From contig CAPAOV010000022.1 in the NCBI GenBank assembly GCA_948579355.1, positions 1-45,538 of the forward strand: a DNA stretch of 45,538 nt. Direction: 5' to 3'. Within the stretch, counting starts at the first letter, position 1; each line of letters begins with the position of its first letter. Both the position numbers and the translations under genes were made by a program. Source of the stretch: an uncultured Eubacterium sp. (GTDB lineage Bacteria > Bacillota > Clostridia > Lachnospirales > Lachnospiraceae). This document shows, in pieces, positions 16,346-25,544 of this stretch. Below the pieces are notes generated by a model. The model did no database searches, was not told the origin of the DNA, and worked only from the letters and a program-made list of their open reading frames with translations.

Positions 16346-16370
16346 CAGTTTTACTGGAGGTGGATAAGAT

Positions 16371-17804
16371 ATGGAATGGGCCGGGGCCGATATATTTCCG
16401 GTAAAAGATGCTCTGGAAATGGTACTTGTTTTTGACGATACAGGTAATATTCTCTATGGGAATGACGCCGCCGTCAAAGAATTGGGATATGAAGAAGACC
16501 TTTGCGGCGTCAGTATTCGGGATGTGTTTCCCAACGATATAAAATCATCATCAGAAAGTATTGAAGAGGATGTTTCTTTTGGCTGTGAGCTGCAAAATCT
16601 TGTGGCATACCGTAAGAACCGCACTTGTTTTCCAGTGGAAGCCAAGATGATACAAAGCGATACGAATCCGGGAAAGTACATATGTATGGCCAACGATATG
16701 TTGGAGAGGGAGCAGTTAAGCCGTGAGGTTACAAAGGGCAGGGAAGATGCCAAGCAGGCATTAAAAGTAAAATCCGAGTTTGTTGCCAACGTAACGCATG
16801 AGCTGCGTACTCCGGTAAACGGAGTGCTCGGCAATATTCGGGAACTGCTTGATATGGAGACGGATAAGCAGAAGTTAAGACCGATGCATATGATTGAGCA
16901 ATGCTGCGAGGATATGCACAAGATTATTAATAATATACTCGATTTTTCCAAGCTGGAAGCCGGCAAATTTTCTCTGGAGCAGCGTAAATTTAATTTTCGG
17001 GATATGTTGGATTATGTGAAAGCTAATCATATGGGGAAGATTACGGAAAAAGGTTTGGAGTTTTTTATGACTGTATCGCCGCAGGTGCCGGAATACGTCA
17101 TTGGCGACGAGCTGCGGATAAAACAGGTGTTAAACAATTTATTATCCAACGCGCTGAAATTCACAGCAGTCGGGAAAGTCACTTTGGAAGTGCTTAAGAC
17201 TGCACAGGTGAATGACAAGGTGGAATTATTTTTTCTTGTTATTGACTCCGGAATTGGTATTGATAAAGCCGATAAAGATAAATTATTTCAAAGTTTCTCA
17301 CAGGTCGATGCTTCGATATCGAGAAAGTATGGAGGTACCGGCTTAGGATTAAATATCTGCAAACAGTTAGTAGAACTGATGGGCGGAAGAATTGGTGTCG
17401 AAAGTGAGAAAGGACACGGAAGCGCATTTTCTTTTTCTGTGTGGGTTGGCACTGAGGAAGCGAGCGATGAGCAGTTATCCACGTTTACGAAAGCATCTGT
17501 CCTGATGTCCGCAAAAGAGAATTTGAGAAAGAGCAAAGAAGGAAGCCAATATGGCGGAACGGAAAATCGGGAAGCGGTATTGCGTAATCTGGGCAAGCTT
17601 GTTCTCTGTGTGGAGATGGGAAACTGGGAAAAGGCAGAGATGTTTATGGATACAATCCGACAGCTTACCGAGGGGGCGCCTCAGGATGTGGGCCGCATGG
17701 TCTTGCGATTAAAGATGGCGGTTCAAAAAGAAAATTATGATAGAATTATTAATGAATATAAAAAATTAGAAGATTTTCTGCAATCAAAGGAGGTGCATGA
17801 ATGA
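16371..17804 (+). CDS. Soluble PAS-domain histidine kinase with C-terminal extension
   Basis: A 477-residue cytoplasmic kinase without membrane helices. An N-terminal PAS-like domain (about 10-115; LVFDDTGNILYGNDAAVKELGY) is followed by a short helix, HisKA with H143 (NVTHELRTPVNG), and an ATP domain with N box NNLLSNALKF, G1 DSGIGI and G2 GGTGLGLNI. Beyond about residue 370 comes a helical stretch of about 100 residues (GTENREAVLRNLGKLVLCVEMG onward) that looks like a helical bundle but lacks a clear phospho-histidine. The ribosome site GGAGGTGG precedes ATG 16371. Its stop overlaps the ATG of the next gene by four bases (ATGA), so kinase and regulator are made together. Confidence 0.9.
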   Translation: MEWAGADIFPVKDALEMVLVFDDTGNILYGNDAAVKELGYEEDLCGVSIRDVFPNDIKSSSESIEEDVSFGCELQNLVAYRKNRTCFPVEAKMIQSDTNPGKYICMANDMLEREQLSREVTKGREDAKQALKVKSEFVANVTHELRTPVNGVLGNIRELLDMETDKQKLRPMHMIEQCCEDMHKIINNILDFSKLEAGKFSLEQRKFNFRDMLDYVKANHMGKITEKGLEFFMTVSPQVPEYVIGDELRIKQVLNNLLSNALKFTAVGKVTLEVLKTAQVNDKVELFFLVIDSGIGIDKADKDKLFQSFSQVDASISRKYGGTGLGLNICKQLVELMGGRIGVESEKGHGSAFSFSVWVGTEEASDEQLSTFTKASVLMSAKENLRKSKEGSQYGGTENREAVLRNLGKLVLCVEMGNWEKAEMFMDTIRQLTEGAPQDVGRMVLRLKMAVQKENYDRIINEYKKLEDFLQSKEVHE

Positions 17805-18859
17805 GTTACAGTGACAGCGGTACGGGAATGGAAACTATCCTGATTGTAGATGATGTAGAGATAAACAGAGCCATTTTGGAAGAAATTATCCGCAGTATGA
17901 ATCAGAATCCGGTTTTGGCGGAGAGCGGAGAACAGGCATTGGAAATCATCAAAGACCAGCTGCCAAAGTTAATATTGCTCGACATTTCCATGCCGGGCAT
18001 GAGTGGATATGAATTATGCAGAATATTAAAGGAGGATGAGGATACAAGAGAAATTCCGGTTATTTTTATTTCAGCACATGACGCTGTTCAGGATGTAGTG
18101 GAAGGGTTTTCCCACGGAGGAGCCGATTATATTACGAAACCGTTTATTGCTGAGGAAGTAGAGGCAAGAGTAGGCGTTCAGCTCCGGCTTTACGATATGA
18201 CTCGTGAGCTAATGGAAATGAACCGGCATCTTCAGGCTTCTATCAGCCAACAGTTAAAGCAGATGGAAATGGAAAAGAAAAATATTTTGTATGCGCTTGC
18301 CGATATAGCGACGCAGAATGCTCTCTATGAGAAAGAATATATGAAGCGGTTGAGTAAAAACAGCAGGACTTTAGCGCAGGGAATGCAGTTGTCTCCTTTG
18401 TTTGAACGGGAAATTTCTGACACTTATATTGATGCGATAGAATTAGCGGCATCTCTTTGCGATATCGGGAATATAGGTATTTCGACGGAAATTTTGCGTA
18501 AGCAGTCGGAGTTGACACCGGAGGAATTGGAAATCAGGAAAGGACACACGAAGTTGGGCGCCAAGCTGGTAAGCGACCTCCGCGGCAGTGATGACTATAA
18601 TGATTTTATTAATATAACGATGGATATTGCCCATTACCATCATGAAAATTGGGATGGCAGCGGCTATCCGGAAGGACTGAAACACAATGAAATACCGCTT
18701 GCGGCACAGATTGTCTCGTTAATGAGCAGATACTGTATGCTGACAGAGCGGGAGCATGGCAGTGAGGAAGCGCTTGCCATTATGAAGGAGGAAGCCGGCG
18801 TAAAGTTTAATCCCGAGATTTTTGAGATATGCTGTAAAATATCACGTCAATTTTGTTGA
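17801..18859 (+). CDS. Response regulator with degenerate HD-GYP domain
   Basis: A 352-residue protein. The receiver (about 10-130) has D17-D18 and phospho-acceptor D61 (LILLDISMPGMSG). The output domain is clearly HD-GYP related (LTPEELEIRKGHTKLGAKLV; HYHHENWDGSGYPEGL) but lacks key residues. The HD pair reads C-D (SLCDIGNIG where active members have LHDIGKIG), the following Lys is Asn, and the VADVYDAL metal-ligand motif is replaced by VSLMSRYCML. It is probably unable to hydrolyse cyclic-di-GMP and may instead bind it or partner proteins. It starts at ATG 17801 (AAAGGAGGTG upstream), overlapping the kinase stop. It is followed closely by cheR. Confidence 0.9.
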   Translation: MSYSDSGTGMETILIVDDVEINRAILEEIIRSMNQNPVLAESGEQALEIIKDQLPKLILLDISMPGMSGYELCRILKEDEDTREIPVIFISAHDAVQDVVEGFSHGGADYITKPFIAEEVEARVGVQLRLYDMTRELMEMNRHLQASISQQLKQMEMEKKNILYALADIATQNALYEKEYMKRLSKNSRTLAQGMQLSPLFEREISDTYIDAIELAASLCDIGNIGISTEILRKQSELTPEELEIRKGHTKLGAKLVSDLRGSDDYNDFINITMDIAHYHHENWDGSGYPEGLKHNEIPLAAQIVSLMSRYCMLTEREHGSEEALAIMKEEAGVKFNPEIFEICCKISRQFC

Positions 18860-18893
18860 AAAAAAGAAAATCATTTGACGGAGGAATAGAACT

Positions 18894-19700
18894 TTGATAA
18901 CAGACGAAGAATTTAGAAGAATTTCAGTTTTTATGAAACAAAAGTATGGAATTGACTTGAGCCAGAAAAAAACAATTGTAAACGGTCGTTTGGAGAATTA
19001 TATTAAAAAGCAGGGCTATACGAATTTTAATGCTTTTATGGATATTGTAGAGAAGGACCAGACCGGTAATCAGGAAAAGATGCTCGTCAATTTTCTGACA
19101 ACGAATCATACATATTTTATGCGGGAATTTGAGCATTTTGATTATTTTAAAGGAGTAGTGCTTCCCGAACTGAAGAAGAGAGAAAGCGCACGGAAAGACC
19201 TTCGAATATGGTGTGGCGCCGCTTCGACAGGAGAAGAGCCTTATATGATTGCTATGGTTTTAGCAGACTTTTTCGGCTTGGAGAGAAATCAGTGGGATAC
19301 GAAAGTTCTGGCAACGGATATTTCAACGAAAGTGCTTCAGCAGGCGTCCGCCGGCATATATAGCGCCAGCCAGTTAGAAAGTCTTCCGGAGCAGTGGAAA
19401 AGGCACTTTTTCAAAGCTGCAGCCGGTGGAACACAGTATCATGTGAAGCCGGAATTAAAAAATGAAGTTCTTTTCCGCCAGTTAAATTTGATGGAGCCAT
19501 TCCCATTTAAAAAGAAAATGCATACTATCTTTTTGCGGAATGTTATGATATATTTTGATGATAATACAAAAAGAGATGTGGTTCAGAGGGTGTATGACGC
19601 TTTAGAACCGGGAGGTTATTTGTTTATCGGAACAACAGAGACGCTGGATAGAAGTTCTACTCCATTTCAGATAATTCAGCCATCAATATTCAGAAAGTAA
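18894..19700 (+). CDS. cheR: Chemotaxis protein-glutamate methyltransferase CheR
   Basis: A 268-residue CheR, which methylates glutamates on chemoreceptors using S-adenosylmethionine. An all-helical N-terminal domain (about 1-75; NFLTTNHTYFMREFEHF) precedes the SAM-binding domain with IWCGAASTGEEPYMIAM, the acidic ATDIS strand end, FLRNVMIYFD and GGYLFIGTTETL. It begins with TTG at 18894 (GACGGAGGAA at 18877-18886 upstream). It directly follows the degenerate HD-GYP regulator and directly precedes cheB in the presumed operon. Confidence 0.95.
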   Translation: MITDEEFRRISVFMKQKYGIDLSQKKTIVNGRLENYIKKQGYTNFNAFMDIVEKDQTGNQEKMLVNFLTTNHTYFMREFEHFDYFKGVVLPELKKRESARKDLRIWCGAASTGEEPYMIAMVLADFFGLERNQWDTKVLATDISTKVLQQASAGIYSASQLESLPEQWKRHFFKAAAGGTQYHVKPELKNEVLFRQLNLMEPFPFKKKMHTIFLRNVMIYFDDNTKRDVVQRVYDALEPGGYLFIGTTETLDRSSTPFQIIQPSIFRK

Positions 19701-19718
19701 GGAAGGAATGTATATACT

Positions 19719-20747
19719 ATGCGGCCAATACGAGTGTTAGTTGTAGAAGATTCAATTGTATTTAGGGAGTTACTTGTTCAAAATTTGAGCAAAGACCCGG
19801 CGATACAGATTGTGGGAACGGCAAGAGACCCCTATGAGGCAAGAGATGCTATCGTGCGCCACAAACCGGATGTAATGACGCTTGATGTAGAGCTGCCGAG
19901 AATGAACGGGATAGAATTTTTGCGGAAATTGATGCCGCAGTACCCGCTTCCGGTTGTGGTTATCAGCTCTTTGAGTGATAAAGTTTTTGACGCATTGAAT
20001 GCGGGGGCGGTAGATTTTGTGGCGAAACCGGCAGTGTCAAGCAGGGAACAGTTAGAAAGTTTTATTAAAAATGATTTGTTAGTGAAAATTAAAATAGCTT
20101 CTACTGCAAAAATTAGTAATATTAAGAAAGCGATTATGCCACAGGAGCAGCAAACGCTTTCTGTTGCGGGAAATAATCTTGTTGTAGCGATTGGGGCTTC
20201 CACGGGCGGTACAGAGGCAATCTTTTCTGTCGTGAAAGATTTTGGAACAGATATTCCGGGGATTGTCGTAGTGCAGCATATGCCGCCGAAATTCACGGAA
20301 ATGTATGCCAAGAGACTGAACGACCAATGTCGTATTCAGGTAAAGGAAGCGAGGACGGGAGACAGAGTGCTGCCGGGACATATGCTGATTGCGCCGGGAG
20401 GCGATGAACATATGAGGTTGGTTAAGGTCAACGGTGTATATCAGGTAGAATGCAAGAAAGGGGAGAGGGTGAACGGACATTGTCCGTCTGTTGATGTGTT
20501 GTTTGAGTCCGTAGCCAAAACGGCGGGTTCCCATGCTGTGGGGATTATTTTGACAGGAATGGGCGGCGACGGCGCCAAGGGGCTGCTGGCCATGCGAAGA
20601 GCTGGCGCCAAGACGATTGGGCAGGATGAATCTACTTGCGTAGTGTATGGAATGCCGCAGGTCGCTTATGATTTGGGAGCCGTGCAGCATCAGGAGAAAT
20701 TAACTGATATCGCAAGGAAAACATACGCATTATTGAATAAAATGTAA
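19719..20747 (+). CDS. cheB: Chemotaxis methylesterase/deamidase CheB
   Basis: A 342-residue CheB that removes receptor methyl groups and deamidates receptor glutamines. The receiver domain (1-120) has E10-D11 and phospho-acceptor D56 (VMTLDVELPRMNG). The C-terminal esterase has the catalytic triad S161 (IGASTGGT), H187 (VVQHMPP) and D284 (GMGGDGAKG). The two-domain length is standard. The ribosome site AAGGAAGG lies before ATG 19719. Together with CheR it gives methylation-based adaptation; no CheD or CheC gene is seen in the cluster. Confidence 0.96.
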   Translation: MRPIRVLVVEDSIVFRELLVQNLSKDPAIQIVGTARDPYEARDAIVRHKPDVMTLDVELPRMNGIEFLRKLMPQYPLPVVVISSLSDKVFDALNAGAVDFVAKPAVSSREQLESFIKNDLLVKIKIASTAKISNIKKAIMPQEQQTLSVAGNNLVVAIGASTGGTEAIFSVVKDFGTDIPGIVVVQHMPPKFTEMYAKRLNDQCRIQVKEARTGDRVLPGHMLIAPGGDEHMRLVKVNGVYQVECKKGERVNGHCPSVDVLFESVAKTAGSHAVGIILTGMGGDGAKGLLAMRRAGAKTIGQDESTCVVYGMPQVAYDLGAVQHQEKLTDIARKTYALLNKM

Positions 20748-20759
20748 AGGAGAGAGAGC

Positions 20760-21155
20760 ATGAGGATTCTATTGGCAGAAGACGATTTTGTAACAAGGAA
20801 GTTTATGGTAAGTTTCCTGTCAAAGTATGGTGAATGTGATGTAACTGTAGATGGAATGGAAGCAGTCGACGCATTTATGATGGCTTTGGAGGATGGGGAA
20901 CCCTATGATTTGGTATGTCTTGATATTATGATGCCGGTCATGGATGGATACCAGTCACTTTTGGGTATTCGTAATCTGGAAAAGGAGAGAAATATTCCGG
21001 AGGATAAAGCAGTCAAGGTTATTATGACGACCGCTTTAAACGATGAGAAAAATGTCAATATGGCATTTGAATTGGGCTGTACCATTTATTCAGGAAAGCC
21101 TATCGATCAGGATAAGTTTGAGCAGGCATTAAAAAAACTAGACCTGATACCTTAA
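20760..21155 (+). CDS. CheY-like single-domain response regulator
   Basis: A 131-residue stand-alone receiver with the acidic triad start E7-D8-D9, phospho-acceptor D55 (DLVCLDIMMPVMDG), the switch Thr in VIMTTALND and the conserved Lys in SGKPID. It sits between cheB and cheA, so it is the expected phosphorylation target of CheA, in the CheY role. Whether it acts on a flagellar switch is unknown because no flagellar genes are in the window. The ribosome site AAAGGAGAG precedes ATG 20760. Confidence 0.92.
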   Translation: MRILLAEDDFVTRKFMVSFLSKYGECDVTVDGMEAVDAFMMALEDGEPYDLVCLDIMMPVMDGYQSLLGIRNLEKERNIPEDKAVKVIMTTALNDEKNVNMAFELGCTIYSGKPIDQDKFEQALKKLDLIP

Positions 21156-21164
21156 GTGAACCGA

Positions 21165-21216
21165 GCAAGTTCTCTTGCGAGGGGCGCAGGCGGCTATGAT
21201 GAATTGTATTATAGCC
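21165..21216 (+). other. Small hairpins between the CheY-like gene and cheA
   Basis: GCAAG/CTTGC (21165-21169 with 21174-21178) and GGCTAT/ATAGCC (21192-21197 with 21211-21216). Neither is followed by a T-run, so they are not terminators; they may stabilise or process the mRNA. Confidence 0.4.
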
Positions 21217-21255
21217 TGACGGAAGAACATAGAATATGCAGGAAAGGAGAAGAAT

Positions 21256-23421
21256 ATGTCTGAAGAATTTAACACAGACGGCATGCTTGACATGTATCTG
21301 TTTGAAAACGGTCAGTTGCTGGAACAGCTACAGGAAACCGTTTTGGAACAGAAGGATGCAGAATGCTTTGATGAAGACAGCATTAATGAAATATTCAGAA
21401 CCATGCATACCATTAAAGGCTCTTCGGGAATCATGATGTTTGATGATATAACAGCTGTGTCTCATAAGCTAGAGGATGTCTTTTATTATCTGAGAGAATC
21501 CCATCCCGAAAATGTACCTCACCTTGACTTGGTGGAGCATGTGTTAGCGGTGGAAGACTTCATTTCAAATGAGATGGAAAAGATTCGCAATGGCGACCCG
21601 GTTGATGGTGATGCCAGCGCTATTATAGCGGATTTGGACAAATTTTTGAATGAAATTAAGAATGGTGCGGCGCAGGAGGGGGAAGACCCGCCACCCGAGA
21701 ATGTGCATGAAGAACCGAAGCAGTTTTATATTGCGCCGGTTGCGACAAGCGCCAGTCGCTTTTACAAAATTTACATAACTTTTTATCCGGAAACGGAGAT
21801 GTCAAATGTCCATGCCTATAAGACGGTGTATGCCCTCAAAGAAATTGCGGAAGATTTGTTGTACTCACCGGAAGACATTATTTCGGATGAGGCGAGCGCA
21901 CAGACCATTTTGGAAGATGGTTTTCGTATTCTCTTACAGGCACAGTGCACGGAAGAAGAGATACGTGAACTCATCGGTATCGGATATGATATTGAAAAGG
22001 TAGATATCTATGAATGTAAGGCAGAAGAGTTCCTTCAGGGCTTTGATTTCGGTGAGCAGGAGCCGATGGTAATTGATTTGGAATCCAGCGTAGAGGACAT
22101 TGAAAACAAAGCGGAAGAAAAAGCTGCCCAAGAGACGAAAGACGAGGAGCCAAAAGCGCCGGAAAAGAAGAAGATAGCGCCGGGTGATTTTGTTATTAAA
22201 TCAAAAGAGCCGGGCAGACCAAAGAAACTGGCGAAAGACAGGGCAAAGGCGGAGAAAGCTTCGTTCATCAGTGTCAATGTAAAGAAAATGGACCAGTTGA
22301 TGGATTTAATAGGGGAGCTTGTTATTTCCGAATCAGTTGTGTTGCAGAACCCTGATTTGAAAGTACCCGGACTTAATTTGGACCGCTTCAATAAGGCCGC
22401 CGCACAGTTGTCAAAGATATCGACGGATTTACAAGATGTTATCATGTCGATGCGAATGGTTCCTTTGACAAATACGTTCCAAAAGATGAACCGTATCGTC
22501 TTTGATGTTTCCAGAAAACTTGGTAAGGATATTGAGTTTGAAATGGTAGGGGAACACACGGAAGTAGATAAAAATATAATTGAACATATTTCTGACCCGC
22601 TGATGCATTTGGTAAGAAATGCCGTAGACCACGGAATCGAATCAAATGAAGAGCGAATTGACAGTGGGAAAGCAGAGAAAGGAAAGATTACTTTGTCTGC
22701 CAAGACAGAGGCCGGTAAGGTCTGGATTAGTGTTGAGGATAATGGCGCCGGACTGGACCGTGAGAAAATACTTGCAAAAGCGAGAAAGCAGCAGTTACTG
22801 GATGACAGTAAAGCAGATTCATCTTATACGGATAAAGAGGTGTTTCAGTTTATTACGCTTCCCGGTTTTTCCACGAACGAACAAGTTACGGAATACTCCG
22901 GGCGTGGGGTTGGTATGGACGTCGTAGTCCAGAATCTTCAATCCATTGGAGGCATGCTCGATATTGAGAGCACACCGGGATTGGGAAGTATTATGAGTCT
23001 CAAAATACCGCTCACACTTGCGATTGTTGATGGAATCGTAATGGAAACAGGAAATTCTTCCTTTGTATTGGAAACAGGTGTGATTAAAGAATTTGTCCGC
23101 GTAAAAGAAGAGATGATGATTTATGAGCCAAATGGCGACGAGTATATTATGATACGCGGAGAATGTTATCCGGTACTCCGTTTGGGCAGATGGTATGGCT
23201 TAGAGCAGTATCAAGAATCCGTGGAGGACGGAATTATGTTAATTCTGGAGGTGGAGGAACAGAGAGTCTGTCTTTTTGTTGACAAGTTGATTGGCGAACA
23301 GGAAATTGTGGTAAAACCGATTCCATCCTATATCAAGAAAGTCAAAGGCTTATCTGGTTGTACACAGCTTGGCGACGGAAGCATTGCTTTGATTCTGGAC
23401 GCCGCCGGATTAATGGAATAA
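21256..23421 (+). CDS. cheA: Chemotaxis histidine kinase CheA
   Basis: A full-length 721-residue CheA. The P1/Hpt domain (1-115) has phospho-histidine H51 in RTMHTIKGSSG. A P2-like response-regulator docking domain follows (about 160-255). The basic linker leads to the P3 dimerisation helices (about 335-400). The P4 ATP domain has N box HLVRNAVDHGIE (about 450-460), VEDNGAGLD (about 495) and GRGVGMDVV (about 550). The P5 CheW-like regulatory domain runs from about 590 to 721. The ribosome site AAAGGAGAAG precedes ATG 21256. It should receive signals from receptors through CheW and phosphorylate the CheY-like protein and CheB. Confidence 0.96.
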   Translation: MSEEFNTDGMLDMYLFENGQLLEQLQETVLEQKDAECFDEDSINEIFRTMHTIKGSSGIMMFDDITAVSHKLEDVFYYLRESHPENVPHLDLVEHVLAVEDFISNEMEKIRNGDPVDGDASAIIADLDKFLNEIKNGAAQEGEDPPPENVHEEPKQFYIAPVATSASRFYKIYITFYPETEMSNVHAYKTVYALKEIAEDLLYSPEDIISDEASAQTILEDGFRILLQAQCTEEEIRELIGIGYDIEKVDIYECKAEEFLQGFDFGEQEPMVIDLESSVEDIENKAEEKAAQETKDEEPKAPEKKKIAPGDFVIKSKEPGRPKKLAKDRAKAEKASFISVNVKKMDQLMDLIGELVISESVVLQNPDLKVPGLNLDRFNKAAAQLSKISTDLQDVIMSMRMVPLTNTFQKMNRIVFDVSRKLGKDIEFEMVGEHTEVDKNIIEHISDPLMHLVRNAVDHGIESNEERIDSGKAEKGKITLSAKTEAGKVWISVEDNGAGLDREKILAKARKQQLLDDSKADSSYTDKEVFQFITLPGFSTNEQVTEYSGRGVGMDVVVQNLQSIGGMLDIESTPGLGSIMSLKIPLTLAIVDGIVMETGNSSFVLETGVIKEFVRVKEEMMIYEPNGDEYIMIRGECYPVLRLGRWYGLEQYQESVEDGIMLILEVEEQRVCLFVDKLIGEQEIVVKPIPSYIKKVKGLSGCTQLGDGSIALILDAAGLME

Positions 23422-23446
23422 GATTATAGAAAGGAACGGTAATCAT

Positions 23447-24001
23447 ATGGATGAAATGAGCGAAATGAAAAAACATGCAGAAGAAACTCAGGATATTTCA
23501 CATGATGCGAATAGTGAAAAAGGGAAATACATGACCTTTAAATCAGGGAATGAGTATTTCGGACTGGGCATTCAGTATGTGAACGAAATTATTCAGATTC
23601 AGGAAATCACGGCGATTCCGGAAACTGAAAATTATATTAAGGGACTTATTAATCTGCGTGGAAAAGTAATTCCCGTAATTGATGTCCGCCTGAGATTCAA
23701 GCAGGAGGCATTTGAGTACAATGACAGGACTTGTATTATTGTCATTAATGTGAAATCTACAATAGTAGGTCTGATTGTAGAGAAAATTGCAGAGGTGGTT
23801 GAGATTAAAGAGGAAAATATTCTTCCGCCTCCGAAAATCGGACATACGGATAAAGTGCAAAATAAGTATGTTTATGGCATCGGTAAAGTCGGAAATTCCG
23901 TCAAACTGCTGCTAGACCCTGATAAGTTGTTAAATGATGAAGATTTATCGGTAGTGGAACAAGTAAATGATATAGGTATTGACGAAGAAGGAGAGGTATA
24001 A
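23447..24001 (+). CDS. cheW: Chemotaxis coupling protein CheW
   Basis: A 184-residue SH3-like adaptor linking chemoreceptors to CheA. After a polar N-terminal extension of about 27 residues the CheW domain starts (YMTFKSGNEYFGLGIQYVNEII), continues with the conserved IPETENYIKGLINLRGKVIP, and ends with the VYGIGKVGNSVKLLLDPDKLL element. A short acidic tail follows. It lies 25 bp after cheA and 3 bp before the chemoreceptor gene, as expected for a coregulated ternary complex. Confidence 0.95.
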   Translation: MDEMSEMKKHAEETQDISHDANSEKGKYMTFKSGNEYFGLGIQYVNEIIQIQEITAIPETENYIKGLINLRGKVIPVIDVRLRFKQEAFEYNDRTCIIVINVKSTIVGLIVEKIAEVVEIKEENILPPPKIGHTDKVQNKYVYGIGKVGNSVKLLLDPDKLLNDEDLSVVEQVNDIGIDEEGEV

Positions 24002-24004
24002 ATT

Positions 24005-25477
24005 ATGAAAAACTTGACGATGAAAACAAAAATGATAATAACCTTTGTTATTCTGGTAATTCTTACCGCTGTAAATGCAGTAGCGGGGATGACTTCTGTA
24101 AACAGAATTGAAAATTCGGTAGCCGAGATGCAGGAAGAGGAATTCATCAGCATCCAGAACAAGATGAAAGAGATTGGCGCAGACGAGAAGAAAGCCAAAA
24201 CCGTAACGGATGCGCTTCAAACTTCTAAAGCAGAGGGTATGGAAGACATTAATCGGACAGCGGACATAGCCAATTATGTTAGTCTGGGTATTGTCGCAGT
24301 ATCCATTTTGGTTACAATTATTCTGGCATTGTCCTTGATTAAGCAGATTGCAAGGTCTGTTAAACAGTTGTCAGATGCGGCGAAACGCATTGCGTTAGGT
24401 CATACGGATATTAAACTGGTAAAATATGCAAATGATGAGTTTGGAGAACTCGTAGACGAATATACGGAAGTAATTGATAATATAAAGACACAGGCTATGA
24501 TTGCAGAAGAAGTCGCAGGTGGAAACCTGACAGTTCAGGTTACTCCGAAATCCAATGAAGATATGTTGGGTAATGCGTTAAAGAAATTAGTAGAAGATAA
24601 CTTACATGCTCTGTCAAATGTCAGTGATGCAGGCTCTCAGGTAAGCGTCAGCTCATCTCAGGTAGCAAGCGCCAGTCAGGCATTAGCACAAGGCTCTACA
24701 GAGCAGGCAAGCGCCATTCAGGAGATTACTGCTTCTATTAATGAAATCGCAGAGAAGACAAAAGGAAATGCAGAGCAGGCCAATGAGGCGGCAGGTCTTG
24801 TAGTTCGTGCAATCGATGATGTAAAACAAGGGAATAAGCAGATGCATGATACAATGGCTGCTATGCAGGATATTAATAAATCATCTGAGAGTATTTCTAA
24901 GATTATCAAGACAATCGACGATATTGCATTCCAGACAAACATTCTTGCCCTGAACGCAGCTGTTGAGGCAGCAAGAGCAGGAGAGGCTGGAAAAGGCTTT
25001 GCTGTCGTAGCAGAGGAGGTTAGAAGCCTTGCTGCCAAGAGCGCCGCTGCTTCAGCAGAAACTGCAGAATTGATTGAAGATTCGATTGAGAAAGTGGGCT
25101 CAGGTTCAAGAATTGTTGATGACACAGCGAAAGCAATGGAAGAGATTTCACGTGTTGTACAGGAAAGTGAAAAGATTATTAATGGTATTGCTGAGTCTTC
25201 TAACTATCAGGCAACAGCTGTTGCGCAGATTGAGCAGGCAATTACACAGGTGTCTCAGGTAGTTCAGACAAACTCTGCGACTAGCGAACAGTGTGCGGCT
25301 GCCAGCGAAGAGTTGTCCAATCAGGCAGCTAGAATGCGTGAGATGCTTGCTATTTATAATTTGGGTAACGGTTCACAGTCCTATAGCGGAGGAAGCAGCA
25401 GTAGTGCTTCGGCAGGCGGTGCTGCAACAATGAGCGAAAATATCATTTCTTTCGATGATGATTTCGGTAAATATTAA
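24005..25477 (+). CDS. Membrane methyl-accepting chemotaxis protein
   Basis: A 490-residue chemoreceptor. TM1 is at about 8-28, followed by a very short extracytoplasmic part (about 30-88), TM2 at about 92-114, HAMP (115-170) and a long cytoplasmic signalling hairpin. The tip is canonical: FQTNILALNAAVEAARAGEA then GKGFAVVAEEVRSLA. Candidate methylation sites lie in glutamine/glutamate-rich helices on both sides (for example SEQCAAASEELS). The C-terminus is Ser/Gly rich with an acidic end, and no CheR-tethering NWETF tail is seen. With only about 60 residues outside, it probably senses membrane or cytoplasmic cues or a partner protein (inference). The ribosome site AAGGAGAGG precedes ATG 24005. 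Confidence 0.95.
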   Translation: MKNLTMKTKMIITFVILVILTAVNAVAGMTSVNRIENSVAEMQEEEFISIQNKMKEIGADEKKAKTVTDALQTSKAEGMEDINRTADIANYVSLGIVAVSILVTIILALSLIKQIARSVKQLSDAAKRIALGHTDIKLVKYANDEFGELVDEYTEVIDNIKTQAMIAEEVAGGNLTVQVTPKSNEDMLGNALKKLVEDNLHALSNVSDAGSQVSVSSSQVASASQALAQGSTEQASAIQEITASINEIAEKTKGNAEQANEAAGLVVRAIDDVKQGNKQMHDTMAAMQDINKSSESISKIIKTIDDIAFQTNILALNAAVEAARAGEAGKGFAVVAEEVRSLAAKSAAASAETAELIEDSIEKVGSGSRIVDDTAKAMEEISRVVQESEKIINGIAESSNYQATAVAQIEQAITQVSQVVQTNSATSEQCAAASEELSNQAARMREMLAIYNLGNGSQSYSGGSSSSASAGGAATMSENIISFDDDFGKY

Positions 25478-25544
25478 TTAGTGTGCAGTATTAATAATAT
25501 AAGATTATTGTGTATTAGAAATTATATCTGTTCATATTGAAAAG

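Noticed and set aside
16454..16966. Minus-strand open frame of 170 codons inside the PAS kinase gene
   Set aside because: It is very Ser-rich and antisense to a well-supported kinase gene, a typical shadow.
21155..21256. Cyclic-di-GMP (GEMM) riboswitch before cheA
   Set aside because: It was considered because of the HD-GYP context, but only small hairpins are present and the conserved GEMM sequences are absent.
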